From Rhodococcus sp. HNM0563 (GTDB lineage: Bacteria > Actinomycetota > Actinomycetes > Mycobacteriales > Mycobacteriaceae), in contig NZ_JAASAF010000001.1 in NCBI RefSeq assembly GCF_012726195.1, positions 496,001 through 560,000 on the forward strand: a DNA stretch of 64,000 nt. Reading direction: 5' to 3'. Position numbers and translations under genes: made by a program. The notes beneath the pieces were generated by a model. It had not been told where the DNA came from. It saw nothing but the letters and a program-made list of their open reading frames with translations, and searched no databases. This document shows positions 1 to 7,549 of the stretch, piece after piece (position 1 is the first letter of the stretch; every line of letters starts with the position of its first letter).

Positions 1-441
1 GCGCCCGATTTCACACTCAAGGACCAGAACAACCAGGAAGTGACGCTGTCGAGCTTCCGGGGCGTCAAGAACGTACTGCTGGTGTTCTACCCGCTCGCGT
101 TCACCGGCGTGTGCCAGGGCGAACTGTGCGCGGTGCGCGACGACCTGCCGACGTTCGAGAACGACGACACCGCGATCCTCGCTGTGTCGGTGGGTGCGTC
201 TCCGACCCACAAGATCTGGTCGGCGGAGCAGGGTTACACCTTCCCGCTGCTGTCGGATTTCTGGCCGCACGGTGAGGTGGCCCAGGCGTACGGCGTGTTC
301 AACGACAAGCTCGGCTTCGCGAACCGTGGAACGTTCGTGATCGACAAGGCCGGAATCGTGCAATTCGCGGAGGAGAACGGCCCCGGAGAGCCCCGTGACC
401 AGCAGGCTTGGGTCCGGGCGCTCGCCGCGCTAAAGTCCTGA
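1..441 (+). CDS. ahpE: Peroxiredoxin AhpE (5'-truncated by window edge)
   Basis: Thiol peroxidase that reduces hydroperoxides and peroxynitrite in the cytoplasm. The frame is open from base 1; 146 residues are visible and probably only about 7 are missing compared with the 153-residue M. tuberculosis AhpE. The peroxidatic motif PLAFTGVC is seen, with C38 of the visible part as the attacking cysteine and T35 as its partner; the conserved arginine lies in NRGTFVID. The family is usually 1-Cys, but here a second cysteine follows five residues later (CQGELC), the spacing used by the resolving cysteine of PrxQ/BCP enzymes. It is followed by a hairpin terminator and tRNA-Val. Family assignment is strong; a disulfide mechanism is inference. 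Confidence 0.93.
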   Translation, partial: APDFTLKDQNNQEVTLSSFRGVKNVLLVFYPLAFTGVCQGELCAVRDDLPTFENDDTAILAVSVGASPTHKIWSAEQGYTFPLLSDFWPHGEVAQAYGVFNDKLGFANRGTFVIDKAGIVQFAEENGPGEPRDQQAWVRALAALKS

Positions 442-445
442 TGTG

Positions 446-473
446 AAATCGGCAGCCTCCGGTTGCCGATTTT
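446..473 (+). terminator. Terminator after ahpE
   Basis: The 9-bp arms AAATCGGCA and TGCCGATTT enclose a 9-nt loop and end in a short T run, between the ahpE stop and the tRNA gene. Confidence 0.7.
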
Positions 474-474
474 C

Positions 475-549
475 GGGCGTGTAGCTCAGTGGTAGAGCTC
501 TGGTTTTACACACCAGCGGTCGGGGGTTCGAAACCCTCCGCGCCCACCA
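475..549 (+). tRNA. tRNA-Val (anticodon UAC)
   Basis: A full cloverleaf folds by eye: acceptor stem GGGCGTG with CGCGCCC (one G-U pair), D arm GCTC/GAGC, anticodon stem CTGGT/ACCAG with loop TTTACAC giving anticodon TAC, and T arm with loop TTCGAAA. CCA is encoded at 547-549. It decodes GUA valine codons. It borders the accessory efflux genes that follow. Confidence 0.96.
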
Positions 550-605
550 GTCAGTGCGGGGGAGGGGCGCTTCCGGGAAACCGTGAGGCACCCTTTTTCG
601 GTGAT

Positions 606-1466
606 CTACCTGCTCAGTGCCTTGAACTGGCGGACCGCCAACGGCCCGAAGATCAACATGATCACCACAGGCCAGATGAAGGCCGCAGGCAGAGCGTGGC
701 CGTCGATCCAGTAAGCCGGGTCCAGGTAGTCGATCCCCGGGGTCTGGAACAGTTCACGGATTGCCGTCGCCGTCGACGACACGGGATTCCACGCCGCGAT
801 CGCGCCCAGCCAGCCGGGCATCATTTCCGGAGGCGTGAAGACCGACGAGATGAATCCCAAGGGAAACGCCACTGCGAAGAGCATTCCAGCGGTTTCGGTA
901 TTGGTGATGCATAGCCCCAGGTAGATGCCCACGAGTATCAATGCCAGTCTCAACCAGAGCAGCAGCACGAAGGCCAGCAGCGTTGCCCCGAGACTGCCGC
1001 CCGATCGCCAGCCGATCAGCAAAGCCACCCCGGCGATGATCACCAGGTCCAGGGCCGCTCGGATGACATCGGACACTGCACGCCCGGTCACCGGCGCGGA
1101 AGGGGACATCGGCATCGACCGGAATCGATCCATGAAGCCCTTCTCCTTGTTGTGGGTCACCGCATACGCGGTGTCCATGAACCCCAGAGCCATCGTCATG
1201 GCAAACATTCCGGGCATGGCGAAATCCACATAGCCTTCACCGGCGCCCTCGCCGGTGACGTCCATCGCCGACCCGAAAACGTAGACGAACATCAGCACCA
1301 TCACCACCGGGAAGCCGATTTGCCAGGCAAACGTGCTGGGCTGACGGATCAGGTGCGTGAATTCTTGGAGCACAATGGTCCAGCAGTCGCGTGCGGCCCA
1401 GATCAGCCGTGAACCGATGGTCTCCGCAGCTGAGGTTTCGGCGAGCGAGTGTGTCGTTGTGGTCAT
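606..1466 (-). CDS. ABC-2 type transporter permease (DrrB-like drug efflux)
   Basis: 286-residue membrane half of an ABC exporter of the daunorubicin-resistance DrrB/ABC-2 type. The N-terminus is cytoplasmic, and about six hydrophobic segments follow, starting near residue 40 (FPVVMVLMFVYVFG) and ending near the C-terminus. The start ATG at 1466 overlaps the stop of the upstream ATPase gene by ATGA, so the two are translationally coupled and should form one transporter. An open frame extends further upstream but is the shadow of the ATPase gene. Substrate is unknown; export of an amphipathic drug or lipid is inferred from the family and the adjacent TetR regulator. Confidence 0.9.
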   Translation of the reverse strand: MTTTTHSLAETSAAETIGSRLIWAARDCWTIVLQEFTHLIRQPSTFAWQIGFPVVMVLMFVYVFGSAMDVTGEGAGEGYVDFAMPGMFAMTMALGFMDTAYAVTHNKEKGFMDRFRSMPMSPSAPVTGRAVSDVIRAALDLVIIAGVALLIGWRSGGSLGATLLAFVLLLWLRLALILVGIYLGLCITNTETAGMLFAVAFPLGFISSVFTPPEMMPGWLGAIAAWNPVSSTATAIRELFQTPGIDYLDPAYWIDGHALPAAFIWPVVIMLIFGPLAVRQFKALSR

Positions 1467-2428
1467 CGCGTCTCCTCGAGAGTGTTCTTCGCGGCGGAGG
1501 TCAGGTACAGGAATGCCTCGTCGAGAGTCGGGCGGCGCAGTCCGATGTCGGCGATGTCGATGTCTTCGGCTCGGATGGCGGCAGCCACTGATGTCAGCGC
1601 TGCCACGCCGTCCGGCACGGGGATGCTCAGGCGCGCCTCGGCCTCTTCCACGTCCGGCTCGGCGTCGAGGACGCGGACGACGACCGTGGCGGCTCTGGCC
1701 AGTTCGATGGGGTCGTGGGCGACCAGTTCCAGCCTTTCGTCCCCGATCTGCCGTTTCAGCCCGGCGGGGGTGTCCTCGATGAAGTTTCGACCCCGGTCGA
1801 TCACACTGATCCGGTCGCACAGCTTGTCGGCCTCATCCAGATAGTGGGTGGTCAGCAGCACGGTCGTGCCCGCGTCCGCCAGGTTCCGCACTGCCTCCCA
1901 CACCTCCCGGCGTCCCGCGGGGTCGAGGCCGGTGGTCGGTTCGTCGAGGAACAGGACCTGGGGGGCCAGGATCATCGAGGCTGCGAGGTCGAGTCGGCGG
2001 CGCATGCCACCGGAGAACTTCTTGGGGGATCGGCCGGCGGCGTCGCTGAGGCCGAAGACCTCCAGCAGTTCGTCGGCGCGGCGCTGAGCGTCCGTCTTTC
2101 CGAGCCGGAAGAGTCTGCCGAACATGGTGAGGTTCTGGCGCGCCGTCATCAGGTCGTCCACGGCGGTCTGCTGGCCTGTCAACCCGATTCTGCGGCGGAC
2201 TTCACGGGGCTGGTTCGCGACGTCGAATCCCGCCACGCTGGCGGTACCGCCGTCGGGGTCGGTCAGCGTGGCCAGGATTCGCACCGCTGTGGTCTTTCCC
2301 GCGCCATTGGGTCCGAGTAGACCGTGGACGGTTCCGCGGGGTACGAGGAGGTCGACTCCGTCGAGCGCGACCTTGTCTTTGTACCGCTTGATCAGGCCGG
2401 TGGCCTCGACGGCCGGTCCTGAACTCAT
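1463..2428 (-). CDS. ABC transporter ATP-binding protein (DrrA-like)
   Basis: 321-residue nucleotide-binding subunit of the exporter. Walker A is GPNGAGKT at residues 39-46, the signature is FSGGMRRRLDLA, Walker B is VLFLDEPTTGLDP and the switch histidine lies in LLTTHYLDEAD. A C-terminal extension of about 90 residues is typical of DrrA and similar drug-exporter ATPases. Start at 2428 is chosen because a GGGAG site lies just upstream and the residues before it (MLTAHTVRY...) would read through the regulatory region. It is transcribed divergently from the TetR gene, with two operator-like palindromes between them. Confidence 0.93.
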   Translation of the reverse strand: MSSGPAVEATGLIKRYKDKVALDGVDLLVPRGTVHGLLGPNGAGKTTAVRILATLTDPDGGTASVAGFDVANQPREVRRRIGLTGQQTAVDDLMTARQNLTMFGRLFRLGKTDAQRRADELLEVFGLSDAAGRSPKKFSGGMRRRLDLAASMILAPQVLFLDEPTTGLDPAGRREVWEAVRNLADAGTTVLLTTHYLDEADKLCDRISVIDRGRNFIEDTPAGLKRQIGDERLELVAHDPIELARAATVVVRVLDAEPDVEEAEARLSIPVPDGVAALTSVAAAIRAEDIDIADIGLRRPTLDEAFLYLTSAAKNTLEETR

Positions 2429-2450
2429 CTCTGCATCTCCCCTCGTTGTT

Positions 2451-2465
2451 GCGTACGGAGTACGC
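2451..2465. promoter_or_regulatory. Operator-like palindrome 1 (TetR/efflux intergenic)
   Basis: Perfect inverted repeat GCGTAC-GGA-GTACGC in the divergent promoter region between the ABC ATPase gene and the TetR-family gene. A degenerate second copy lies 38 bp away. Probably the autoregulatory binding site of the adjacent regulator. Confidence 0.65.
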
Positions 2466-2488
2466 CATACGATGCACGCAGCACGGTA

Positions 2489-2503
2489 GCGTACGGTGTG
2501 CGC
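2489..2503. promoter_or_regulatory. Operator-like palindrome 2 (TetR/efflux intergenic)
   Basis: GCGTAC-GGT-GTGCGC matches palindrome 1 (2451-2465) in its left arm and in 5 of 6 positions of symmetry. It sits about 32 bp before the TetR start codon, a position where bound repressor would block that promoter. Confidence 0.55.
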
Positions 2504-2534
2504 AGTAAGCAAGGGTTCAACGCGAGGAGTGTTC

Positions 2535-3269
2535 GTGACCGATCGGAATCCGCTGGCCAGGAGCCTTCAACTGCTGTGGCAAGGCCTTCCTGAGCGGGCG
2601 AAGGGTCCGAAGTCCAGGCTCACGCTGGGGCAGATCGTCACCGCAGGTATCGAACTCGCGGACGCCGACGGGATCGACGCGTTGTCGATGCGGAACCTGG
2701 CGCAGAAGCTCGGCGTGGGCACCATGTCGCTGTACCGCTACGTGCCCGCGAAGGCGGAACTGCTGGACCTGATGCTCGATGCAGTGGTCGGTCCTTCGCA
2801 AGCCAGGAGGGCTGCCGCTGAGCGGGGGTGGCGGGAGTTCTTGGTCACAACCGCCCGCGAGGCACGGAAGCTCTACCTCACTCACCCGTGGGCGCTGCAA
2901 GCGAACTGGAGCCGGCCGGTATTGGGACCCAACAGTGTCGCGGACCTGAATCTCTTCTTCGCCGGAGTGAAGAACTTGTCCTTGAGTGACCAGGAGAGGA
3001 TGAACCTTGCGACAGCGATCGACTCCTACGTCACCGGCGCCGTGCGGCAGGAACTCCTGTGGCTCAACGCCTCGTCGGAGTCGGGAATGTCGGACGACGA
3101 GTTCTGGACCTACCAGCTGCCCACTTTGAATCGAGTGATGAGTTCTGGGCGATTCCCCGAAATGGCAGACCTGTCCGACGACACGTTCGATTCCACCTGG
3201 GAGGAGAACTTCGAATTCGGGCTCGAGTTGATCCTGAACGGACTCGAGACGCGGCTGAGGCGACCGTAA
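2535..3269 (+). CDS. TetR/AcrR-family transcriptional regulator
   Basis: 244-residue DNA-binding regulator, probably the repressor of the divergent ABC efflux pair. The N-terminal helix-turn-helix is in the segment from LTLGQIVTAGIELAD through MRNLAQKLGVGTMSLYRYV; the remaining ~160 residues resemble the TetR C-terminal ligand-binding domain. GTG at 2535 is preferred because AGGAG (2525-2529) stands 5 nt before it; an upstream ATG at 2496 is in frame but lies inside the second operator-like palindrome. The ligand is unknown and may be a substrate of the pump. Confidence 0.9.
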   Translation: MTDRNPLARSLQLLWQGLPERAKGPKSRLTLGQIVTAGIELADADGIDALSMRNLAQKLGVGTMSLYRYVPAKAELLDLMLDAVVGPSQARRAAAERGWREFLVTTAREARKLYLTHPWALQANWSRPVLGPNSVADLNLFFAGVKNLSLSDQERMNLATAIDSYVTGAVRQELLWLNASSESGMSDDEFWTYQLPTLNRVMSSGRFPEMADLSDDTFDSTWEENFEFGLELILNGLETRLRRP

Positions 3270-3305
3270 CAGCGGAGGATGCCCGGCGCACCGGACCGTC
3301 CGAAA

Positions 3306-3737
3306 CTAGCCGGCGGTCGTCGTGGCGGCGTTGTATGCCTCGGCCAGCAGGGCGCAGAATGCGTCGTCCAGGTCGTCCGCCGACGCGAGACTCAAGCGAT
3401 GAGTGGTGACCCTGCCCGTCGTGGGGTACGCCTCACGCAACGTCGGGTGGTGGACGCGCCGGGAGAGATCCAGGGCCACCTCGAGACGGGTTGCGTACAG
3501 GAATGCGGCAGCGAACCCCCTCGGCTTCGACGAGGACGCCCGAGCCCACGAGATCTCAGAGGTGTGCACCGTCTCCTCGACGTCGTCGCCGAGTGCGAGG
3601 ACGAGGGCGCGGAACTTGCGGAACGCATCGACGGCCACAGGGTCCTTGTCGGCCAGGTAGTCGTCGACGGTCGAGTACATCGGGAACTCCTCGTTCGGTG
3701 AAACACCGGGCAGAGACATGTCGTAGTGCGTGGTCAC
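3306..3737 (-). CDS. DUF5655-like domain protein
   Basis: 143-residue soluble protein of unknown biochemical role. The pattern of a central F-R-K-F-R-A-L-V-x-A-L-G segment, a TSEISW motif, and a closing ADDLDDAF...LLAEAY helix fits the DUF5655 family. GTG start at 3737 overlaps the SURF1 stop by GTGA, so it is read from the SURF1 transcript. Function cannot be inferred from context; it is outside the ancestral ahpE-SURF1 gene order known in mycobacteria. Confidence 0.75.
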   Translation of the reverse strand: MTTHYDMSLPGVSPNEEFPMYSTVDDYLADKDPVAVDAFRKFRALVLALGDDVEETVHTSEISWARASSSKPRGFAAAFLYATRLEVALDLSRRVHHPTLREAYPTTGRVTTHRLSLASADDLDDAFCALLAEAYNAATTTAG

Positions 3738-4618
3738 CTGCGTCCGCCATAGCGGTCGGCCAGCTTGTCGCTGGTGGTACGAGCTGTCGAGGTGGAACGT
3801 ACCGAACCGGAACGCACGATCGTGGCCTTGTTCGAGGTGGGCTTCGGCTCCGACGAGATGACCTCATCGGAGTTGCGCGCCTTGGCCTTGCGGCGTTCCC
3901 GAATCTCTGCCCAGACGAAGTATGCGAGCCCGAGGGGCGCCATGATGCCGAATGCGAGCCACTGCAATCCGTAGGACAGGTATGGGCCGGCATCGAGCTG
4001 AGGCAGTGCCTTCGCCTCGAGGACACCGGGCTGCTCCGGATCGAGCTGAAGGTAGCCGTCCGCGAGATCGAGTCCGGAAGCCTCGGCGATCTGGCCGGAG
4101 TCGATGAAGTAGACCTGCAAGTAACCGGCGTCGGTGAACGGGTCCTTACCTTCGACCGTGCCCTCCGACATGCGGATTCTGGCTTCGAGAGTGACCGGCC
4201 CGGTCGGAGCAGCGAGAATCTCGGGCACTGCAGTGCCCTCGACCGGACGCACATAGCCCCGGTCGACGAGGATGGTGTTCCCGTCGTCGAGTACGAACGG
4301 GGTGAGCACCTCGTAGGCGGGCTTCGACTCGGTGCTCCGCAGCCGCACCAGGACATCCGAATCCGGAAGATAGCTGCCGTCGGCGATCACTCGTCGCCAT
4401 TCGGTGTCGGTCGTTGCTCCGCCGTTGCCGAACAGGTCGTCCACGGGGAGCGGGTCCTGCGACACCGACTCCGCGATGCGGTCGTTGCGCGCCTCGGTGC
4501 TCGTGTTCTTGCCGAGCTGCCACGGCGCCAGCACAGTGAAGCATGCATAGGCGAAACCAACCACTACCAGAGCGAGGACCAGCCAGCTCGGGCGGAGGAG
4601 AAACGACAGTCGGCGCAC
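3734..4618 (-). CDS. SURF1-family cytochrome oxidase assembly protein
   Basis: Membrane protein that helps assemble the haem-copper cytochrome c oxidase. It has an N-terminal transmembrane segment (SWLVLALVVVGFAYACF) followed by the family motif APWQLGKN, a large extracytoplasmic loop with WRRVIADGSY and ILVDRGYV, and a second membrane helix (LQWLAFGIMAPLGLAYFVWAEIRERR). About 294 residues with a charged, Ser/Thr-rich cytoplasmic tail. GTG at 4618 (VRRLSFLLRPSW) matches the usual start; a longer frame to 4699 would run into the ptpA remnant. It precedes the DUF5655 gene by GTGA overlap. Its clients, the cta subunits, are encoded at 45.7-52.5 kb. Confidence 0.9.
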   Translation of the reverse strand: MRRLSFLLRPSWLVLALVVVGFAYACFTVLAPWQLGKNTSTEARNDRIAESVSQDPLPVDDLFGNGGATTDTEWRRVIADGSYLPDSDVLVRLRSTESKPAYEVLTPFVLDDGNTILVDRGYVRPVEGTAVPEILAAPTGPVTLEARIRMSEGTVEGKDPFTDAGYLQVYFIDSGQIAEASGLDLADGYLQLDPEQPGVLEAKALPQLDAGPYLSYGLQWLAFGIMAPLGLAYFVWAEIRERRKAKARNSDEVISSEPKPTSNKATIVRSGSVRSTSTARTTSDKLADRYGGRR

Positions 4619-4646
4619 ACGTCCACGGTAGACCGTGATGCGTATC

Positions 4647-4795
4647 TCACTGCTGTCGCACCCGTTCGAGCAGGCCCGGTACACACACTTCGATCTCATC
4701 CCGTACCTGCTCGAATGCGTCCGATCCGTCCGTACTACGGGTCGGGCAGCCGAGTGCCGTCGGAGCCGACGCTCGCTTCCGCTGGATCATCGCCC
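4647..4795 (-). pseudogene. ptpA: Remnant of low-molecular-weight protein tyrosine phosphatase PtpA (C-terminus only)
   Basis: Directly after the ptkA stop, the complementary strand encodes what reads as the last ~50 codons of PtpA. The DP-YYG catalytic-acid region appears as GAC CCG TAG TAC GGA (TAG at 4735-4737 in place of a tyrosine codon), then one extra base shifts the frame into SDAFEQVRDEIEVCVPGLL and ends at 4647. The N-terminal two thirds, including the C-x5-R phosphatase loop, are missing. M. tuberculosis has an intact ptpA between ptkA and the SURF1 gene, so this is a deletion scar with two further lesions. A sequencing error cannot explain the missing N-terminus. Confidence 0.72.
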
Positions 4796-5485
4796 GCCGG
4801 TCAGGAGGCGCTGGAGTTCGTCCACGGTGGCGACGGTCTTCGCTGCTACGGCACCTTCGGACCCGGTGCCGTAGCCCCACTCGACGAAGAGGGTGGGAAT
4901 ACCGAACCGGCCGGCTCCGTGGATGTCGTGTTCGCGGTCGCCGACCATCACGACATCGGACGTACCGCCGTGCGCGGCGTCGACGGCTTCGATGCCGAGC
5001 GCGGCGAGGCTGTGCGCGACAACGTCGGCCTTCGCGCGCCGGACACCGTCTTCGCTCGCTCCTCCGATGAACTCGAAATGATCCGCGATCCCGAAATGCT
5101 CGAGAATCCGCACAGCGGCGGACTCGTTCTTCGATGTCGCCACGGCGAGGCGAGTTCCGGTATCGCGGACGGCGGCGAGCATCGTGCCGACGCCGTCGAA
5201 CAGGGCGTTTTCGGACCAACCTGTGTCCGTGTAGTACTCGCGGTATGCCGTCAACCCACGCTCGACCTCGTCGTCGCCGAGGCCGAAGGAGCGCAACGTG
5301 TCGCGCATCGGAGGGCCGAGGAGCCACTCGAGGTTGCCGTCGGGCACCCCGAAACCGACGACCGCGGCTGCATGGAGGAAGCCGTTGATCACGCCCGTCG
5401 CGGAATCGGTCAGGGTGCCGTCGAGATCGAACAGGACGACCGGGGCAGGCAGCGTCAGCGGGTGCGGATCGACGAGAAGAGTCAC
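4787..5485 (-). CDS. ptkA: HAD-family hydrolase, PtkA homologue
   Basis: 232-residue haloacid-dehalogenase-fold protein. The nucleophile motif is VLFDLDGTLTDSATG near residue 17-31, motif II is LAVATSKN, and motif IV is VVMVGDREHDIHGAGRFGI. In M. tuberculosis the protein at this position (Rv2232) acts as a tyrosine kinase on the phosphatase PtpA; the fold itself more commonly gives phosphoglycolate-type phosphatases. Its partner ptpA is only a remnant here, so the biochemical role in this organism is open. GTG start at 5485; divergent from the Nif3-like gene. Confidence 0.85.
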   Translation of the reverse strand: MTLLVDPHPLTLPAPVVLFDLDGTLTDSATGVINGFLHAAAVVGFGVPDGNLEWLLGPPMRDTLRSFGLGDDEVERGLTAYREYYTDTGWSENALFDGVGTMLAAVRDTGTRLAVATSKNESAAVRILEHFGIADHFEFIGGASEDGVRRAKADVVAHSLAALGIEAVDAAHGGTSDVVMVGDREHDIHGAGRFGIPTLFVEWGYGTGSEGAVAAKTVATVDELQRLLTGGR

Positions 5486-5578
5486 CCCGACATTGTCCCC
5501 GGTCGCCGGAGAACCTCAGCGTAGGGTCGTCGGCGGAGATCGGAACTGTGAGTAGCGCGACCGAGTGCAGGAGGATTC

Positions 5579-6718
5579 GTGACGGCCACGCTTCGTGAGG
5601 TGATCAAGGTGCTCGACACGGCGTATCCGCCGTCGTTGGCGGAGTCGTGGGACTCCGTGGGTCTGGTCGCGGGTGATCCCGACGACCCGGTCAGCAAGGT
5701 GTTACTCGCCGTCGACGCTACCGCCGCCGTCGTCGACCAAGCTCTCGAATGGGGTGCCGACCTGCTGCTTGTGCACCATCCGCTGTTGCTCCGCGGTGTC
5801 GACACCGTCGGGGTGCACACATCCAAGGGAGCGCTCATCCACCGGTTGATACGGGGCGGCTGCGCACTGTTCACCGCGCACACCAACGCTGACCGCGCAG
5901 ACCCGGGCGTATCCGACGCGTTGGCGAACGCGCTCGGACTGACCGATTTGAGGCCGATCGAGCCCAAGCCGGAACCGGCCAGCGACAAGTGGGTGGTGAT
6001 GGTGCCCGCCGAGGCATCCGCCACCGTGCGTGACGCGTTGTTCGAGGCCGGTGCCGGCGCCCTGGGCAACTACCGGCAATGCTGCTGGACGACGTCGGGG
6101 ACCGGCCAATTCCGTCCTGTCGACGGTGCCGATCCGGCGATCGGAGCGGTCGGTGAACTCGAGCAGGTCACCGAGGACCGCATCGAGGTGATCGCCCCTC
6201 GTCGAGCCCGCACCGCGGTGCTGGCGGCGCTTCGCAGCGCCCACCCCTATGAGGAGCCCGCGTTCGACGTGTTCGAGCTCGCCGAACTGCCGAGCAACCG
6301 TGGTCTTGGCCGGGTGGGGGAGTTGCCTCGGACTCAGACACTGCGCGAGTTCACCGAGACGGTCGCCGCGGCGCTCCCACCCACCGAGTGGGGTGTACGC
6401 GGCGCGGGCGATCCCGAGCGTCCGATCCGGACGGTGGCAGTGTGCGGCGGGTCCGGCGACTCGTTCCTCGGTCGGGTTTCTGCACTCGGCGTCGATGCAT
6501 ATGTGACGGCCGACCTGAGACATCACCCCGCGGACGAGCACTTGCGAACCGGTGGTCCCGCTCTCGTCGACGTCGCGCACTGGGCCAGCGAACAGCCGTG
6601 GTGTGCGCAAGCGAGCGCGATCCTCGACGAAGCATTCGGTGATCGCGACGGGTGGCACTCCCGAGTCACCGACCTGCGCACCGACCCCTGGACGACAGCA
6701 GCCCGCGCGGTACGGTAA
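5579..6718 (+). CDS. Nif3-like dinuclear metal-centre protein
   Basis: 379-residue member of the Nif3/YbgI (GTP cyclohydrolase I type 2-like) family, which forms toroidal hexamers with a dinuclear metal site. Metal ligands are visible as [10 protein letters not shown] (H66, H67), AHTNAD (H101, D105) and HWASEQ near residue 340. The central insert of about 100 residues ([14 protein letters not shown] ... [10 protein letters not shown]) is the PII/CutA-like domain of the long family form. GTG start at 5579 after a GGAGGA site. It heads a run with the zinc-ribbon and RNase H genes, an order kept in mycobacteria (Rv2230c-Rv2228c). Cellular role of the family is unsettled. Confidence 0.92.
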   Translation: MTATLREVIKVLDTAYPPSLAESWDSVGLVAGDPDDPVSKVLLAVDATAAVVDQALEWGADLLLVHHPLLLRGVDTVGVHTSKGALIHRLIRGGCALFTAHTNADRADPGVSDALANALGLTDLRPIEPKPEPASDKWVVMVPAEASATVRDALFEAGAGALGNYRQCCWTTSGTGQFRPVDGADPAIGAVGELEQVTEDRIEVIAPRRARTAVLAALRSAHPYEEPAFDVFELAELPSNRGLGRVGELPRTQTLREFTETVAAALPPTEWGVRGAGDPERPIRTVAVCGGSGDSFLGRVSALGVDAYVTADLRHHPADEHLRTGGPALVDVAHWASEQPWCAQASAILDEAFGDRDGWHSRVTDLRTDPWTTAARAVR

Positions 6719-6811
6719 TCAGCTACGAGACCGTCGTCGCGGTCCGGCCGCGACCAGTGCCGTCGTACGGCCAACTCCCGAGTCGAGAACCCGAAAGCAG
6801 GAACCACCCGA

Positions 6812-7549
6812 GTGAACGTCGAACCCGCAGTGCAGGCAAGGCTCCTTTCCATCGCCTCAGTGGACAACGAGCTCAACCGTCTCGCGCACCGTCGCCGCAC
6901 CCTGCCGGAACAGCAGGAAGTGGATCGGCTCCAGGCCGAGCGGGCGTCCCGGAAGGACGCGGCCGTTGCCGTCGAGATCGTGATCGACGACCTCGACCGC
7001 GACATCCGCAAGGTCGAAGGCGAGATCGAGGCCGTACGCCAGCGCGCGCAGCGCGACCGCAACCTGCTCGAAGGCGGCACCATCGGCTCGAAGCAGCTGA
7101 CCGAGCTGCAGCACGAGCTCGGTAGCCTCGAACGCCGCCAGGCCGCACTCGAGGACGACCAGCTCGAGATCATGGAACGGCGCGAGGCGTCGAAGGCCGA
7201 TCATGATCACGCCGGCGCGCAGGTGTCGCAGATCGACGAGCAGCTCGGCGACGCGACGCGCGCTCGGGACGAGGCTCTCGCCGACATCGAGGTTGCCGAA
7301 GACCGGTGCCGAAATGATCGCGACACGCTGGTCGGCTCGTTGCCCGCGGAGTTGGTTGCCGTCTACGAGAAGCAGCGTGAGCGGTCGGGAATCGGCGCGG
7401 CACTGCTGCAGGCCCGCCGGTGCGGCGCGTGCCGAATCGAACTGGACCGCGGCGAGATCGCCCGCATCACTGCCGCACCGGCCGACGCGGTCGTCCACTG
7501 CCCGGAATGCAACGCGATCATGGTGCGTACCAAGGAATCGGGTCTGTGA
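6812..7549 (+). CDS. Coiled-coil C4 zinc-ribbon protein
   Basis: 245-residue protein with a long antiparallel coiled coil (about residues 20-180, rich in E, R, Q, D) and a C-terminal C4 zinc ribbon formed by CGAC and CPEC. This is the CT398/Rv2229c type, thought to act as a scaffold or nucleic-acid-related factor. Its stop overlaps the start of the RNase H fusion gene by GTGA (7546-7549), which suggests coupled translation and a link with RNA/DNA-hybrid processing, but no activity is proven from sequence. Confidence 0.9.
   Translation: MNVEPAVQARLLSIASVDNELNRLAHRRRTLPEQQEVDRLQAERASRKDAAVAVEIVIDDLDRDIRKVEGEIEAVRQRAQRDRNLLEGGTIGSKQLTELQHELGSLERRQAALEDDQLEIMERREASKADHDHAGAQVSQIDEQLGDATRARDEALADIEVAEDRCRNDRDTLVGSLPAELVAVYEKQRERSGIGAALLQARRCGACRIELDRGEIARITAAPADAVVHCPECNAIMVRTKESGL

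Noticed and set aside
3491-5524. 677-codon open frame on the + strand across DUF5655, SURF1 and ptkA
   Set aside because: Antisense to three recognisable genes, no ribosome site, biased composition.
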